Counted from the stretch's first letter, positions 25,442 through 34,987 are shown. The stretch is DNA of 64,000 nt from Gemmatimonadota bacterium (GCA_016191225.1 JACPPC010000020.1:1-64000); one strand, 5' to 3'. Notes: generated by a model not told the origin, from the sequence alone. Program-made: numbers and translations.

Positions 25442-27442
25442 CTACGGGCGGCGCCTGGCGCGGAAGTACTCCTCCAGCCCCTCCACCACGCCCAGCGCGT
25501 ACGCCGACTGGAACTCCGGCGTCCGCAGCGCCGCCTCGTGATCGGGCCGCATGATGTACGCCCCCTCGCACAGCACCGCCGGGAACCACGGATTGCGCGC
25601 CACCGCGAGGTTCTGGTAGTACACCCCCTCGTTGTGGAGCCCGAGCCGCTGCACCAGCGACCGCTGCACCAGCTGCGCGAGCGGCTGGGAGTGCGGGAAG
25701 TAGTGGTAGGTGCCGGTGCCGCGCACCGGGAGCAGCGGGTTGGCGCCGTCGGGGAGGGCGTTGAGGTGGATGCTGACCATCGCGTGCACGTTGGCGCGGC
25801 GCGCCATCGGCGCGCGGTCGTTGAGCGCCACCGGGTCGGCCGTCGCGCGGGTCATCACCACCGTGGCCCCGCGCTCCTCGAGCATCGCCTTGAGGCGCTG
25901 GCCGACGGCGAGGGTCGCGTCGGCCTCGTAGAAGCCGGTCGGTCCGGTGGATCCGATGGGGGGATGCCCGGGATCGACGCCGATCACGAGCCCGGCCAGC
26001 GGACGGTCGGCGTCGACCGGTGGCGGGCGCCGCAGCCGCAGCACCAGCGCGCCGCCGTTCCAGAGGACCATGTAGCCGAACGGGTCGTCGTTGAGGTCGA
26101 CGACGACCCGGGCGCGGTCGCTGGCCGGCTGCTCGTAGCGCACGCTCCGCACGAGCGGGTCGGACGCCGGCATCCCCACGTTCTCGCTCGCCGGCGTGGT
26201 GGCGTACAGGGTGAGCACCACCTGCCGGCCGTCCTCGGTCACGAGGAACGGCGGCCGGTCCACCGTCGGCACCACGATGTCGACCCATTCGGCCGAGCTC
26301 ACGCTGCGAATGGTCCCGACGACGCGGTGCGGCATCGGCGTCCCGGCGGGGAGTGGCGAGATGTCGGCGTCCCCCACCCAGGCCTCCAGGCCGCGGTCGA
26401 GGCGGACACGCACGGCGGTGCCCACGCGCCCGGTGATCGGCACCACCGTGCCGGGGAAGAGCTGCCAGCGATATGTGCCGCCCGCGGTGGGGCGCACGAT
26501 CGTGACGGCGTCGGTGTCGCCGCCGGCGATGAGGGTCGCGCGCAGGGCGCCCAGTTGCGGGGTCTCGTCATCGAGCAGCTTGACGAGCGAGAGTGCGGAG
26601 CCGATCGAGTCGGCACCGCGCTGCACGACGAGCCGCGCCCGCGCCGACGCCAGGGCGCGCGCCGGGACGTCGGCCGACCAGCCGGTGGAGTCGAGGCCGG
26701 CGATGCCGCGAATGGCGCCGATGGCGGCGCCGTTGCGCAGCGGATAGACGGTCCCGGCGCTGTCGCGCACGTAGGCGCTGGCGTTGGCGGGGGCGCGCAC
26801 GCTCACCCGCACGGGCTCGTGCGGGGGGAGCTGCATGGGCACGCGCGGGGCCACCGAGCCGCCGTCAATCTCGAGCTTGCCGCCGCTGGAGAGTTCCACG
26901 CGCGGGGCGACGAGCCGCACGACGTGCGTCGCCCGGGCGGTATCGGAGCCCTGCGCGGCGACGATCCGGTAGACAGCCGACGGGGTGGGGGCGCCGCGCG
27001 GCGTGACCGGCGGGGGGGCCGCCGGGGGAACGGGAATCCAGGCCAGGAAGGCGCCGTTGGGCTCGACGGGAACGGGGATGTCGTTGATCGTGAGCGTCGC
27101 GTCGCCCGAGCCGACCGAGCCGAAGATGAAGTTCGTGTCGCGGGTGGTGAGCTGCTGGTTGGGCAGGGGGTAGATCACGCGCACGGCGAGTGGGCCGGCG
27201 ACGTGCGGAATTGGTGGGAGGGGGGGCCGGGCGGGTGTCGGCGCGGGAACCTCCCGGGCATCGGCGCGGGAGGCGCGTGGCGAGCCCGCGGAGGTGGGGA
27301 CGGGAGCCGGGGCGGGGGGCGTGCCGCCGGCGCAGGCGACGGCGAGGAAGAGGCCCGGGGCGACAAGGGCCCGCGTCCATGAGATCTCCCGAGGTCGCGG
27401 CCCCGTGGGCCGCTTCGCTCCCGATGACACCCTGCTTCGCAT
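25442..27442 (-). CDS. N-acetylmuramoyl-L-alanine amidase (Amidase_3), secreted
   Basis: 666 residues. The N-terminus has a hydrophobic signal with a possible lipobox (GLFLAVACAGG). The first two thirds is a proline-rich and beta-rich region, possibly AMIN/SH3-like. The catalytic domain (about 480-655) shows VIGVDPGHPP, GFYEADATLAVGQRL and MVSIHLNALP, the zinc-binding His, Glu and His pattern of AmiC-type amidases that cleave the stem peptide from MurNAc. It is larger than typical AmiC. It is divergent from the phospho-signalling operon. Confidence 0.9.
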   Translation of the reverse strand: MRSRVSSGAKRPTGPRPREISWTRALVAPGLFLAVACAGGTPPAPAPVPTSAGSPRASRADAREVPAPTPARPPLPPIPHVAGPLAVRVIYPLPNQQLTTRDTNFIFGSVGSGDATLTINDIPVPVEPNGAFLAWIPVPPAAPPPVTPRGAPTPSAVYRIVAAQGSDTARATHVVRLVAPRVELSSGGKLEIDGGSVAPRVPMQLPPHEPVRVSVRAPANASAYVRDSAGTVYPLRNGAAIGAIRGIAGLDSTGWSADVPARALASARARLVVQRGADSIGSALSLVKLLDDETPQLGALRATLIAGGDTDAVTIVRPTAGGTYRWQLFPGTVVPITGRVGTAVRVRLDRGLEAWVGDADISPLPAGTPMPHRVVGTIRSVSSAEWVDIVVPTVDRPPFLVTEDGRQVVLTLYATTPASENVGMPASDPLVRSVRYEQPASDRARVVVDLNDDPFGYMVLWNGGALVLRLRRPPPVDADRPLAGLVIGVDPGHPPIGSTGPTGFYEADATLAVGQRLKAMLEERGATVVMTRATADPVALNDRAPMARRANVHAMVSIHLNALPDGANPLLPVRGTGTYHYFPHSQPLAQLVQRSLVQRLGLHNEGVYYQNLAVARNPWFPAVLCEGAYIMRPDHEAALRTPEFQSAYALGVVEGLEEYFRARRRP

Positions 27443-27510
27443 GGCCCCAAACCTACCCTCCCCGGGCCGCCGCCAAACCCCCCAAGCCCCGCTCCGCTCT
27501 TGGGGTTACG

Positions 27511-27539
27511 TTGCCGCCCCCCCTCCCGATTCCTATATT
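27511..27539 (+). promoter_or_regulatory. Sigma-70-like promoter of the FHA/kinase operon
   Basis: TTGCCG (27511-27516) and TATATT (27534-27539) are separated by exactly 17 bases, about 45 bases before the first start codon of the operon. TATATT stands out as an AT island in GC-rich DNA. Confidence 0.6.
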
Positions 27540-27583
27540 CGCGCGACGATGCGCACGCCCCCCGCTCGGAGGCCCACCGCCTG

Positions 27584-28609
27584 ATGAAGTGCGCTTTTTG
27601 CGGTCGGATGAATGAGGCGAACAGCAGGCACTGCCTCGATTGCGGAAAGCCGCTCGTGCCGTCCGCTGCGCGCGTCATGTCGGCGGTGGGGAGCAGCACC
27701 GCCACCAGGCCGGGGTCGGCGGGAGGTACCACCGCGCCCTGCCCCAAGTGCAGCAGGCAGATCGACCCCACCCTCCCCTTCTGCCCCAGCTGCGGCGAGC
27801 GCACGGGGTTCGTGGTCACCAGCAGCACCGCCTGCCGGCTCTGCGGCGCGCCGATCAAGACCACCGACAAGTTCTGCGCCCGCTGCGGCACCAAGACCGA
27901 CGGCTCGATCGAGACCGCCCCGCGCCCGTCGGCCACGACGGCGTTCAGCGCCCGCGCCAGCGTGGCCGGCCCCAAGCTCGCCCTGCTGGCCGAGGACGGC
28001 GCGGTCATGCAGACCTTCACCGTGGACCGGCCGGAGACGAGCGTCGGCCGGAACGACGGGGACATCCGGTTCGGCGAGGACGTCTTTCTCTCGCCGCTGC
28101 ACGCGATGCTGACGTGGCGCGACGGCAAGCTGTACGTGCGCGACCTGGGCTCCCGCAACGGCACCTGGATCTTCATCGACGGGCCGCACCGCCTGCAGGA
28201 CGGCGACGTGATCCTGGTCGGCTCGCAGCTGCTGCGCTTCCGCCGCCTCGGCTACCCGGGACCGCACCCGCCCGAGGCCGACGCCACGCGCCGACTCGGC
28301 TCGCTGATCCCCAACGCCGACGTGGCCGTGCTGGCGCAGCTCCGCGGCGACGGCTCGGTGCGCGACACCCTGCACCTCTCGCCGGGGCGCAACGTCCGCA
28401 TTGGCCGCGAGAACGGCGATTGGGTCTTCCCGTACGACCAGACCATGAGCGGCAAGCACGCCGAGGTGAGCAGCGAGGACTCCGACTTCTACGCGCAGGA
28501 CGCGGGGAGCCGCAACGGCGTGGCGGTGGCGGTGCGCGGCGAGCGTGAACTCGGCAAGGGAAGCCGGATCCTGCTCGGGGACCAGATGCTGCGGGTCGAG
28601 AGCTTGTGA
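27584..28609 (+). CDS. Double-zinc-ribbon protein with two FHA domains
   Basis: 341 residues. Several zinc-ribbon halves open the protein (MKCAFCGRMN, HCLDCGKPL, CPKCSRQI, CPSCGER, CRLCGAP, CARCGTK). Two FHA domains follow, about 130-215 (SVGRNDGDI, DLGSRNGTW) and 255-335 (RIGRENGDW, DAGSRNGVA). FHA domains bind phosphothreonine, so this is a probable substrate or adaptor of the kinase encoded next. ATG at 27584 lies behind CGGAGG. Its stop overlaps the kinase GTG start (GTGA), so the two are translationally coupled. Confidence 0.9.
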   Translation: MKCAFCGRMNEANSRHCLDCGKPLVPSAARVMSAVGSSTATRPGSAGGTTAPCPKCSRQIDPTLPFCPSCGERTGFVVTSSTACRLCGAPIKTTDKFCARCGTKTDGSIETAPRPSATTAFSARASVAGPKLALLAEDGAVMQTFTVDRPETSVGRNDGDIRFGEDVFLSPLHAMLTWRDGKLYVRDLGSRNGTWIFIDGPHRLQDGDVILVGSQLLRFRRLGYPGPHPPEADATRRLGSLIPNADVAVLAQLRGDGSVRDTLHLSPGRNVRIGRENGDWVFPYDQTMSGKHAEVSSEDSDFYAQDAGSRNGVAVAVRGERELGKGSRILLGDQMLRVESL

Positions 28610-30315
28610 GCGATCAGAAGGTCTGCCCAACGTGCGGCACGGAGTACCCGGTTTCGGAGCGCTTCTGCCCGCGTGACGGCTCGGCCCTCCGCAGCTCGAG
28701 CAGGCAGGCCGACCTGGTGGGAACGGTGATCGCCGACCGCTACCACGTGATCAAGAAGCTGGGCGAGGGCGGGATGGGCTCGGTCTACCTCGCCGAGCAC
28801 GTGAAGATGGGGCGCAAGAGCGCGATCAAGGTCATGAACCCCGGATCGGTGCAGGACGCCGACGCGATCGCGCGGTTCAACCGCGAGGCGAGCAACGCCA
28901 GCCGGCTCAACCACCCGAACATCTGCGCGATCTACGATTTCGGCGAGACGTCGGAGGGGATGATCTACCTCGCGATGGAGTTCATCGAGGGGAAGTCGCT
29001 CACCGGCGTGATCGGGGACGCGGGGGCGCTGGCGGCGCCGCGGGCGGCGTCGATCATCCACCAGGCCGCCGACGCGCTGCAGCAGGCGCACGACTACGGA
29101 ATCGTGCATCGCGACCTGAAGCCCGACAACATCATGATCACGAGGAATCGCGACGGCAGCGACCTCGTGAAGGTGGTGGACTTCGGGATCGCCAAGGCGA
29201 GTTCGAGCGACGCGCAGAAGGTGACCAAGACGGGGCTGGTGGTGGGGACGCCGGAGTACATGAGCCCGGAGCAGCTCGCCGGCGACAAGCTGGACGGCCG
29301 GAGCGACATCTACTCGCTGGCGCTGGTCGCCTTCAACTGCTTCACGGGGACCCTCCCCTTCCCCAGCGATTCGCAGCAGGAAGCGATGATCATGCGGCTC
29401 ACCGACCGGCCCAAGACGCTCGCCGAGATGAAGCCGGGGGTGAACTGGCCGCCGGAGTTGCAGGCGGTGATGGACCGGGCCCTCGCACGCGACGCGAAGG
29501 ACCGCTACACCAGCGCCGCCGAGTTCGGCCGCGACCTCTCCCGGTCGGTGGAGGGGATGCCGGCCAAGCCCGTCTCCGCCGCCGAGGCGGGGACGATGGT
29601 GATCAACGCGACGGCGGCGGTGGCCGCTGCCCAAGCGGTGCCGCAGACCCGAGTGGCGAGTGCGGCCGAGCGGCCCGCGCCAGCGCCCCAGGCCCCAGCG
29701 GCGGCCGCCCCTGATGCGCAGCTGGCGGCGGCGCCGGTGCGGAAGGGCTCCGGGGTGCTGATCGGAGGCGGGGTGGGAGCCCTGGCGGTGCTGGGCGTGG
29801 TCGGCTGGCTGGTGTTCGGCCAGATGAAGGGAGGTTCGCCGTCCGGTGGAACTCCCCCGGACGTTGCCGCCCAGACGAGCGCGATGGCCAACCTTCCCAG
29901 TGGCGGGACGTCGACCCCGACCGGGGGAACGACGAACCCGGCGCCCGGGGGAACGCCGGGCGACGCGGGCACCAAGCGGTCGAACCGGGGCACCAGGGTG
30001 ACGAATCCGCCTCTGGTGCCGGGTGGCGGCGGGACCGAGGACGCGGCGTCGCAGCTTGCCAGGCTCCGCACCCAGGTCGAGGACGTGGAAAAGGCCAACG
30101 GCGCCGACGTGCTCGCGCGGGTCACGCTGCTCGCCCCGAAACTCACGGCAGGGCTCGACAAGCTCACGGCGCGCTACATCATGGCCCTGGCCTACCTCAA
30201 GCAGGACAACACCGCACAAGGGTGCCCCCTGCTGAAGGAGGTCGAGCCGAGCGCCGGGCGCATCGATGCCACGGTCGAGATCAAGAAGTTCAAGGACGTG
30301 GGGACCTGCCCCTAG
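28606..30315 (+). CDS. Membrane Ser/Thr protein kinase with zinc ribbon
   Basis: 569 residues. An N-terminal zinc ribbon (VCPTCGTEY, FCPRDG) precedes a Hanks-type kinase (about 44-310): GEGGMGSVYLAEH, SAIKVM lysine, VHRDLKPDNIM, VDFGIAKAS and GTPEYMSPEQ. One transmembrane helix (VLIGGGVGALAVLGVVGWLV) separates it from a Gly/Thr/Pro-rich extracytoplasmic linker and a short helical C-terminal domain. It probably phosphorylates the FHA partners in the operon and is reversed by the phosphatase downstream. The signal sensed by the outer domain is unknown. Confidence 0.94.
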   Translation: MSDQKVCPTCGTEYPVSERFCPRDGSALRSSSRQADLVGTVIADRYHVIKKLGEGGMGSVYLAEHVKMGRKSAIKVMNPGSVQDADAIARFNREASNASRLNHPNICAIYDFGETSEGMIYLAMEFIEGKSLTGVIGDAGALAAPRAASIIHQAADALQQAHDYGIVHRDLKPDNIMITRNRDGSDLVKVVDFGIAKASSSDAQKVTKTGLVVGTPEYMSPEQLAGDKLDGRSDIYSLALVAFNCFTGTLPFPSDSQQEAMIMRLTDRPKTLAEMKPGVNWPPELQAVMDRALARDAKDRYTSAAEFGRDLSRSVEGMPAKPVSAAEAGTMVINATAAVAAAQAVPQTRVASAAERPAPAPQAPAAAAPDAQLAAAPVRKGSGVLIGGGVGALAVLGVVGWLVFGQMKGGSPSGGTPPDVAAQTSAMANLPSGGTSTPTGGTTNPAPGGTPGDAGTKRSNRGTRVTNPPLVPGGGGTEDAASQLARLRTQVEDVEKANGADVLARVTLLAPKLTAGLDKLTARYIMALAYLKQDNTAQGCPLLKEVEPSAGRIDATVEIKKFKDVGTCP

Positions 30316-30393
30316 TGACCCACGTCCTTCCCTCCCCCGCGCCCGCGTGCCACCTTTGCGCCAGTTTCCCCGTCTCCCACCCCCGCTGAACGC

Positions 30394-31617
30394 GTGACTT
30401 TCCCGGACTCGAATCCCGGCAGCGCCCCGGCTCGCGACATCATCGTCCACGTCTTCGGACGGACGGACGTGGGCCGCACGCGTGAGCACAACGAGGACGC
30501 GTTCGTGGTCGCCGACCTGACGACCGACAACGCGACGCTGCAGCCCGAGGTGCGCACGCACCAGCTCGGGGAGCGCGGGACGCTGTTCATGGTGGCCGAC
30601 GGGATGGGCGGGGCGGCGGCGGGGGAGATCGCCAGCGCGATGGCGACCGACGTGATCCTGGCCGAGCTGCGCCGGATCTGGCTGACCGCCGAGAACCCGA
30701 GCGCGGACCGCTTCGCGATGTCGCTCAAGTCGGCCACCGAGGCGGCGAACACGCGCATTCACCAGTACGCGGTGGACCACCCCGAGCACCGCGGCATGGG
30801 GACGACGGCGACGATCGCGGGACTGATCGGCGACAGCCTGATCCTCGCCCAGGTGGGCGACAGCCGGGCCTACCTGATTCGCGACGGCGTGGCGCGGCAG
30901 ATCACGAAGGACCAGTCGCTGATCCAGAAGCTCGTCGAGGCCGGCGAGCTGACGCCCGAGGAAGCCGAGCAGAGCGAGCGCCGCAACATCATCCTGCAGG
31001 CGCTGGGGCCGGAGTCGAACATCAAGACCGACATCACGGTGCAGCAGGTGCGGAAGGGCGACACGCTGGTGCTCTGCTCGGACGGCCTGTCGGGGCAGGT
31101 GAAGCCGGAGCAGATCGCCGAGGCGGTGAACACCACGCCGGACCTGACCGCGCTCTGCAAGCGGCTGATCGACCTCGCGAACGAGAATGGCGGCCCGGAC
31201 AACATCACGGTGGTCGCGGCGCGCTTCGAGGGAGCGGGGCTCGACTCGGCGGCGACGAGCGACGCGGTGGGGCACCGCCAGTTCCGCTTCAGCGGCGAAG
31301 CGCGGGCCACGATGCCGATGTCGCCGGGGGAGCTGGCGGAGACCACGGCCGAGGTGGTGGCGCCGGGGAGCGTGGACCCGAACGCGCTCACGCCGGTGGA
31401 GGCGATCGAGGCGATCGAGATCACCGACCTCAAGCTGATCGTGCGCCAGAGCGGGAACAAGCCGCCGCCGGCGGCGATCAGCGAGAAACCCACGCCGCGG
31501 AAGAACCCGGCGGCGACGACGGGGAGCGGCCCGGGGCCGCTGGTGTGGGCGGCGATCGCGATCGTGCTCGCGGTGGTGGGCTACTTCGTGATCCAGGGGA
31601 TGGGCAGCGCGCCATGA
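30394..31617 (+). CDS. PP2C-family protein phosphatase with C-terminal membrane anchor
   Basis: 407 residues from GTG 30394. The metal-binding aspartates of PP2C phosphatases are in GRTREHNEDAFVV, VADGMGG, VGDSRAYLI and GGPDNITVV. After the catalytic domain a disordered acidic stretch leads to a C-terminal helix (LVWAAIAIVLAVVGYFVIQG), so the enzyme is membrane-tethered like the kinase. It should dephosphorylate the kinase and its targets. It is third gene of the operon, 10 bases before the FHA-protease gene. Confidence 0.94.
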   Translation: MTFPDSNPGSAPARDIIVHVFGRTDVGRTREHNEDAFVVADLTTDNATLQPEVRTHQLGERGTLFMVADGMGGAAAGEIASAMATDVILAELRRIWLTAENPSADRFAMSLKSATEAANTRIHQYAVDHPEHRGMGTTATIAGLIGDSLILAQVGDSRAYLIRDGVARQITKDQSLIQKLVEAGELTPEEAEQSERRNIILQALGPESNIKTDITVQQVRKGDTLVLCSDGLSGQVKPEQIAEAVNTTPDLTALCKRLIDLANENGGPDNITVVAARFEGAGLDSAATSDAVGHRQFRFSGEARATMPMSPGELAETTAEVVAPGSVDPNALTPVEAIEAIEITDLKLIVRQSGNKPPPAAISEKPTPRKNPAATTGSGPGPLVWAAIAIVLAVVGYFVIQGMGSAP

Positions 31618-31627
31618 GCGCCCGCCG

Positions 31628-33055
31628 ATGAGCGTCGCGCTCGCCGTCCGCTCGGGCGCACTGGCCGGGCGGACGTTTTCATTTGACCGCGCGATGTTCT
31701 CCGTCGGGCGTCACCCCGACTGCGACCTCGTGTTCGACGCCCACAAGGACATCGACGTGTCGGGCAGGCACGCCGAGTTCGTGACGATCGGCCCGCGCAC
31801 GGTGGTGCGGGACCTCGGCAGCACGAACGGCACCTGGCTCAACGGCGTGCGGCTGGGCGGCGACGCCGAGGTATACTCGGGCGACACGGTGGGCTTCGGC
31901 GAGCGCGGTCCGCAGGTGGTGGTGACCGTCGAGGGGGGCGCGCCGCGCCCCGCAGCCAGCCCCGCCGCGAGGGTGTCGAGCGGGGCGCGCGTGCCCGACA
32001 CGGGGCCGGCGGCCCCTCCCGTCGCGCCGGTGGCGAGCGCGACGCCCCCCGGGATGCCGATCGGCCGCGGCACGCAGATGAAGATCAACGCCGCGGTGGA
32101 GCAGACGACCAGGAAGATGCAGGTGATGCTGCTGATGGTCGCGGTCGTGCTGGGCGCGGCGGGGATCGGGGCGTACCTGTACGGCAAGAGGCAGGGCGAC
32201 GAGAAGATCAAGCAGCTGATGGCGAGCAATGACTCCGTGCTCAGGTCGTACACCGCCGCCCTCGAAGCCGCGAAGGGCAAGGCCGGCGGCCTCGACACCG
32301 TGCTGACCCGCTATCAGGCCGAGATGCGGCGGATGCAGGCGCAGATCGCCGCCGGCGGGAGCCGCGAGGACGTGGAGCGGCTGCAGCGCGAGCTCGACGA
32401 GGCCCGACGCGGCGGAGCGCGGGTGCTCAGCGCCGCGCAGATGGACCTCGAGGCGATCTACGCCCGCAACGGCAAGGCGGTGGCGCTGATCATCGTCGAG
32501 ATGCCGAATGGCGAGAAGTCGGCGGCCACCGCGTTCAGCATCGACGCCAAGGGGGTGCTGGTGACCAACCGGCATGCGGTGAAGGACCCCGGCACGGGGG
32601 CGGTGGCGAAGCGGATCGCGGTGCTGTTCAACGACACGCAGGGGTGGCAGCCGGCGCACGTGGTGCGGGTGAACGACGGCGACGACGACCTGGCGGTGCT
32701 GCAGCTGGACCGGGCGGGGCCGTTCCCGGCCGTGGTGGGTGTGGCGCCGGTGGCCGACGCGCCGCGGAGCGGCCAGTCGGTGGCGATCATCGGCTACCCG
32801 CTGGGGGTGGACCTCGGGGTCGAGGGCGGGCTGCGGGGCACGGCGCGGGCGTCGATCAATCCCGGCACGGTGAGCAAGACGATCGAGCGGCTGACGCAGA
32901 TCGACGCGTACGCGGCGCAGGGGTCGAGCGGGAGCCCGGTGTTCGACAACAGGGGGCTCGTGATCGGCGTGGTGTACGGCGGGCCGACCGAGGCGCAGGG
33001 AAGGATCGTGTACGCCGTGCCGCTGGCGAAGCTGATCGGGGAGCTCGCGCGGTAG
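31628..33055 (+). CDS. FHA-transmembrane-coiled-coil-trypsin-like protease fusion
   Basis: 475 residues with an unusual order. A cytoplasmic FHA domain (about 1-95; SVGRHPDCDL, SGRHAEF, LGSTNGTWLNG) is followed by a Pro/Ala linker, one membrane helix (VMLLMVAVVLGAAGIGAYLY), a coiled coil, and a trypsin-like serine protease (about 275-470). The protease triad is visible: VTNRHAV (His), DDDLAVLQL (Asp) and GSSGSPVF (Ser). No PDZ domain follows, unlike DegP. The layout would let cytoplasmic threonine phosphorylation, read by the FHA domain, influence an envelope protease. It is the last gene of the kinase/phosphatase operon. Confidence 0.9.
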   Translation: MSVALAVRSGALAGRTFSFDRAMFSVGRHPDCDLVFDAHKDIDVSGRHAEFVTIGPRTVVRDLGSTNGTWLNGVRLGGDAEVYSGDTVGFGERGPQVVVTVEGGAPRPAASPAARVSSGARVPDTGPAAPPVAPVASATPPGMPIGRGTQMKINAAVEQTTRKMQVMLLMVAVVLGAAGIGAYLYGKRQGDEKIKQLMASNDSVLRSYTAALEAAKGKAGGLDTVLTRYQAEMRRMQAQIAAGGSREDVERLQRELDEARRGGARVLSAAQMDLEAIYARNGKAVALIIVEMPNGEKSAATAFSIDAKGVLVTNRHAVKDPGTGAVAKRIAVLFNDTQGWQPAHVVRVNDGDDDLAVLQLDRAGPFPAVVGVAPVADAPRSGQSVAIIGYPLGVDLGVEGGLRGTARASINPGTVSKTIERLTQIDAYAAQGSSGSPVFDNRGLVIGVVYGGPTEAQGRIVYAVPLAKLIGELAR

Positions 33056-33082
33056 CGGGCAGAGGTGGACCGAGAGGACGAT

Positions 33083-33408
33083 GAGGAAGGCGCAACCACC
33101 GAGGCGCGGAGGGTGGTGCCACGGAGGCTCTCGGAGGGGGCGGGTCACGCTCGACGGCAGCGGCGTCGTTGGGCAGGGCGCGCTCGGCGGGTGGAAGGGC
33201 GCTCACGGGATCTCCCGGCCACGCTCGACATGTCGCACGGAACGCGGCGTCGCGCGCAAACCCGCCCGGGAGCCGGCAGTACGGCAGGGGCATGCCTTGC
33301 GCCGTGCCGGCGCGGTCGAGGGCCCGCCGCTGCGCTTCCAGGTCCCCTGCCCCCGCCCTCTCCGCGTGGCTCCGTGCCCCCCCGAGCGTCGGCGGTTACG
33401 CCTTCCTC
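33083..33408. mobile_element. MITE-like element with imperfect terminal inverted repeats
   Basis: The start (GAGGAAGGCGCAACCACCGA and on to 33113) and the reverse complement of the end (GAGGAAGGCGTAACCGCCGA from 33408 down) match at 26 of 31 positions, and similarity continues inward with CACGGAG and CGGAGAGG pieces. The 260 bases between hold no gene. It lies between two convergent genes. No flanking target-site duplication was confirmed. Confidence 0.6.
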
Positions 33409-33427
33409 CTCTTCCCCTCCGTCGGAC

Positions 33428-34897
33428 TCACAGCCCCCTCCTGAGCACGAGCCACCGCGCCGCCGCGGCCTGCATGCCTCCCTCGCCGCCCCAGGCGCAG
33501 GCCACGGGAAGGTCGCCGGGAATCGCCCACGCGAACCGCGGGTCGCCGAACTGGAAGACCATCGCCTCGCGCCCCGCCGCACGCGCCGCGGCGCTCAGGT
33601 CCGCCACCTGGCCGAGCGCAAGCGACGAGTAGCCGCTGCGCCCCTTGCCCGCCCGCACCTCGCCGTAGAGCGCGATCACGAAGGTCGACCGCGCCCCGGG
33701 CGTCGGGCCATCGACGGCACGCGAGGCGACCCCGGCGGCGCGGAGGGACTCGAACAGGACGCCGCGCGACGGCGGCTGCGGCGTATCGAGGTCGTCGTCC
33801 ACCACCGCCACCTCGATCGGCGCCCGCACCGGCGGCGGCGAGCCTCGCACGAGGTGGATTACCCGGTCGGTGAGCTGCATCCCCCACGCGATGTCGGCCG
33901 CGCTCGGCTTGCGGAACTCGTCGGGGCTCGACGCCCACTGCGCCCACTTGCGGCGGCGGCGCAGGGAGCGCTGCACCATCGCGGCGTCGAGCAGGTGCTC
34001 GTCCACGGCGCGGTTGAGCGCCGCCAGGGTGCCGTCGAGGTCCGCCGGCGCGAGCAGCAGGTCGCAACCGGCCACGAGCGCCATCACCGCCGCCTCGGCC
34101 TCGGTGGCCCCATCGAGCACCCCCGCCATGTCGAGGGCGTCGGTCACGACGAGGCTGTCGAAGCCCATCGCGGTGCGCAGCAGCCCGCCAATGATGTCGC
34201 GCGAGCAGGTGGCGGGCGCCCCGCTCGGGTCGAGGGCGGGGTAGGCCACGTGCGCCGTCAGGAAGGCGGCAACCCCGGCCTCGATCGCCGCGCGAAACGG
34301 GACGATGTCGGCCTCGCGCAGTTCGTCGTCGCCGGCGTCGACGCGCGGGAGCACGAGGTGCGAGTCGGCCCCGCTGCGGCCATGTCCCGGGAAGTGCTTG
34401 GCCGTGGCCAGCACCCCCTCGCTCTGGCAGGCCTCGATCCAGGTGCGTGCGAGGGCCGCCGTGGCCGCCGGGTCGTTGCCGAAGGCGCGCGTCCCGACGA
34501 TCGGGTTTCCCGGATCGAGGTCGAGGTCGCAGACGGGGGCGAGGACCCAGTTCACGCCGATGGTGCGAACCTCCTTGGCGGTGAGGCGCGCGGCGCGGCG
34601 CAGCGCGTCGAGGTCGCCGAGCGACGCCAGCGCGGCGAGCGGGGGGAGCCCGGTCGCGCCGCCGAACTGCTGGCCGGCGCCGCGCTCGCAGTCGCCGGCG
34701 ATGAGGAGCGGCGTCCGGCTCTTGCGGCGCAGGTCGCGGGTGAGGGTTCGCACGGCGTCCTGCGTGCCGCCGTGGACGACGAAGCCACCGACTCCAGCGG
34801 CGAGGGCCCGCTCGACGCGCGGCAGCTCCGGCGCGAATCCGGCGGCGCCCTGCCAGCGGATCGCGGGAACGAGGAGCTCGGCGACGTCGCTCTTCAC
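33428..34897 (-). CDS. nagZ: Beta-N-acetylhexosaminidase, NagZ-type (GH3)
   Basis: 489 residues. NagZ removes GlcNAc from recycled GlcNAc-anhydroMurNAc peptides. The GH3 signature is present: TAKHFPGHG at 165-173 with DSH at 178-180 (the mobile catalytic loop) and the nucleophile aspartate in LVVTDALDM (Asp253). A C-terminal extension of about 150 residues with a Rossmann-like flavour (IEVAVVDDDL, FVIALYGEVRAGKG) makes it longer than E. coli NagZ and resembles two-domain GH3 enzymes. It follows anmK and murQ on the same strand. Confidence 0.9.
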   Translation of the reverse strand: MKSDVAELLVPAIRWQGAAGFAPELPRVERALAAGVGGFVVHGGTQDAVRTLTRDLRRKSRTPLLIAGDCERGAGQQFGGATGLPPLAALASLGDLDALRRAARLTAKEVRTIGVNWVLAPVCDLDLDPGNPIVGTRAFGNDPAATAALARTWIEACQSEGVLATAKHFPGHGRSGADSHLVLPRVDAGDDELREADIVPFRAAIEAGVAAFLTAHVAYPALDPSGAPATCSRDIIGGLLRTAMGFDSLVVTDALDMAGVLDGATEAEAAVMALVAGCDLLLAPADLDGTLAALNRAVDEHLLDAAMVQRSLRRRRKWAQWASSPDEFRKPSAADIAWGMQLTDRVIHLVRGSPPPVRAPIEVAVVDDDLDTPQPPSRGVLFESLRAAGVASRAVDGPTPGARSTFVIALYGEVRAGKGRSGYSSLALGQVADLSAAARAAGREAMVFQFGDPRFAWAIPGDLPVACAWGGEGGMQAAAARWLVLRRGL

Positions 34898-34987
34898 GAG
34901 TCGCTCGCCAGCAGGGAGTGTGTGCGGCGCGAGGCGGCCACACCGCGCGGGCGGAGTGGGTGGCGCGGGCCGGGGCCGGTCACGCGA

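Noticed and set aside
28489-31275. 928-residue minus-strand ORF
   Set aside because: Antisense to the kinase and phosphatase genes, which have all their catalytic motifs; the translation is Arg/His-rich and unlike any protein.
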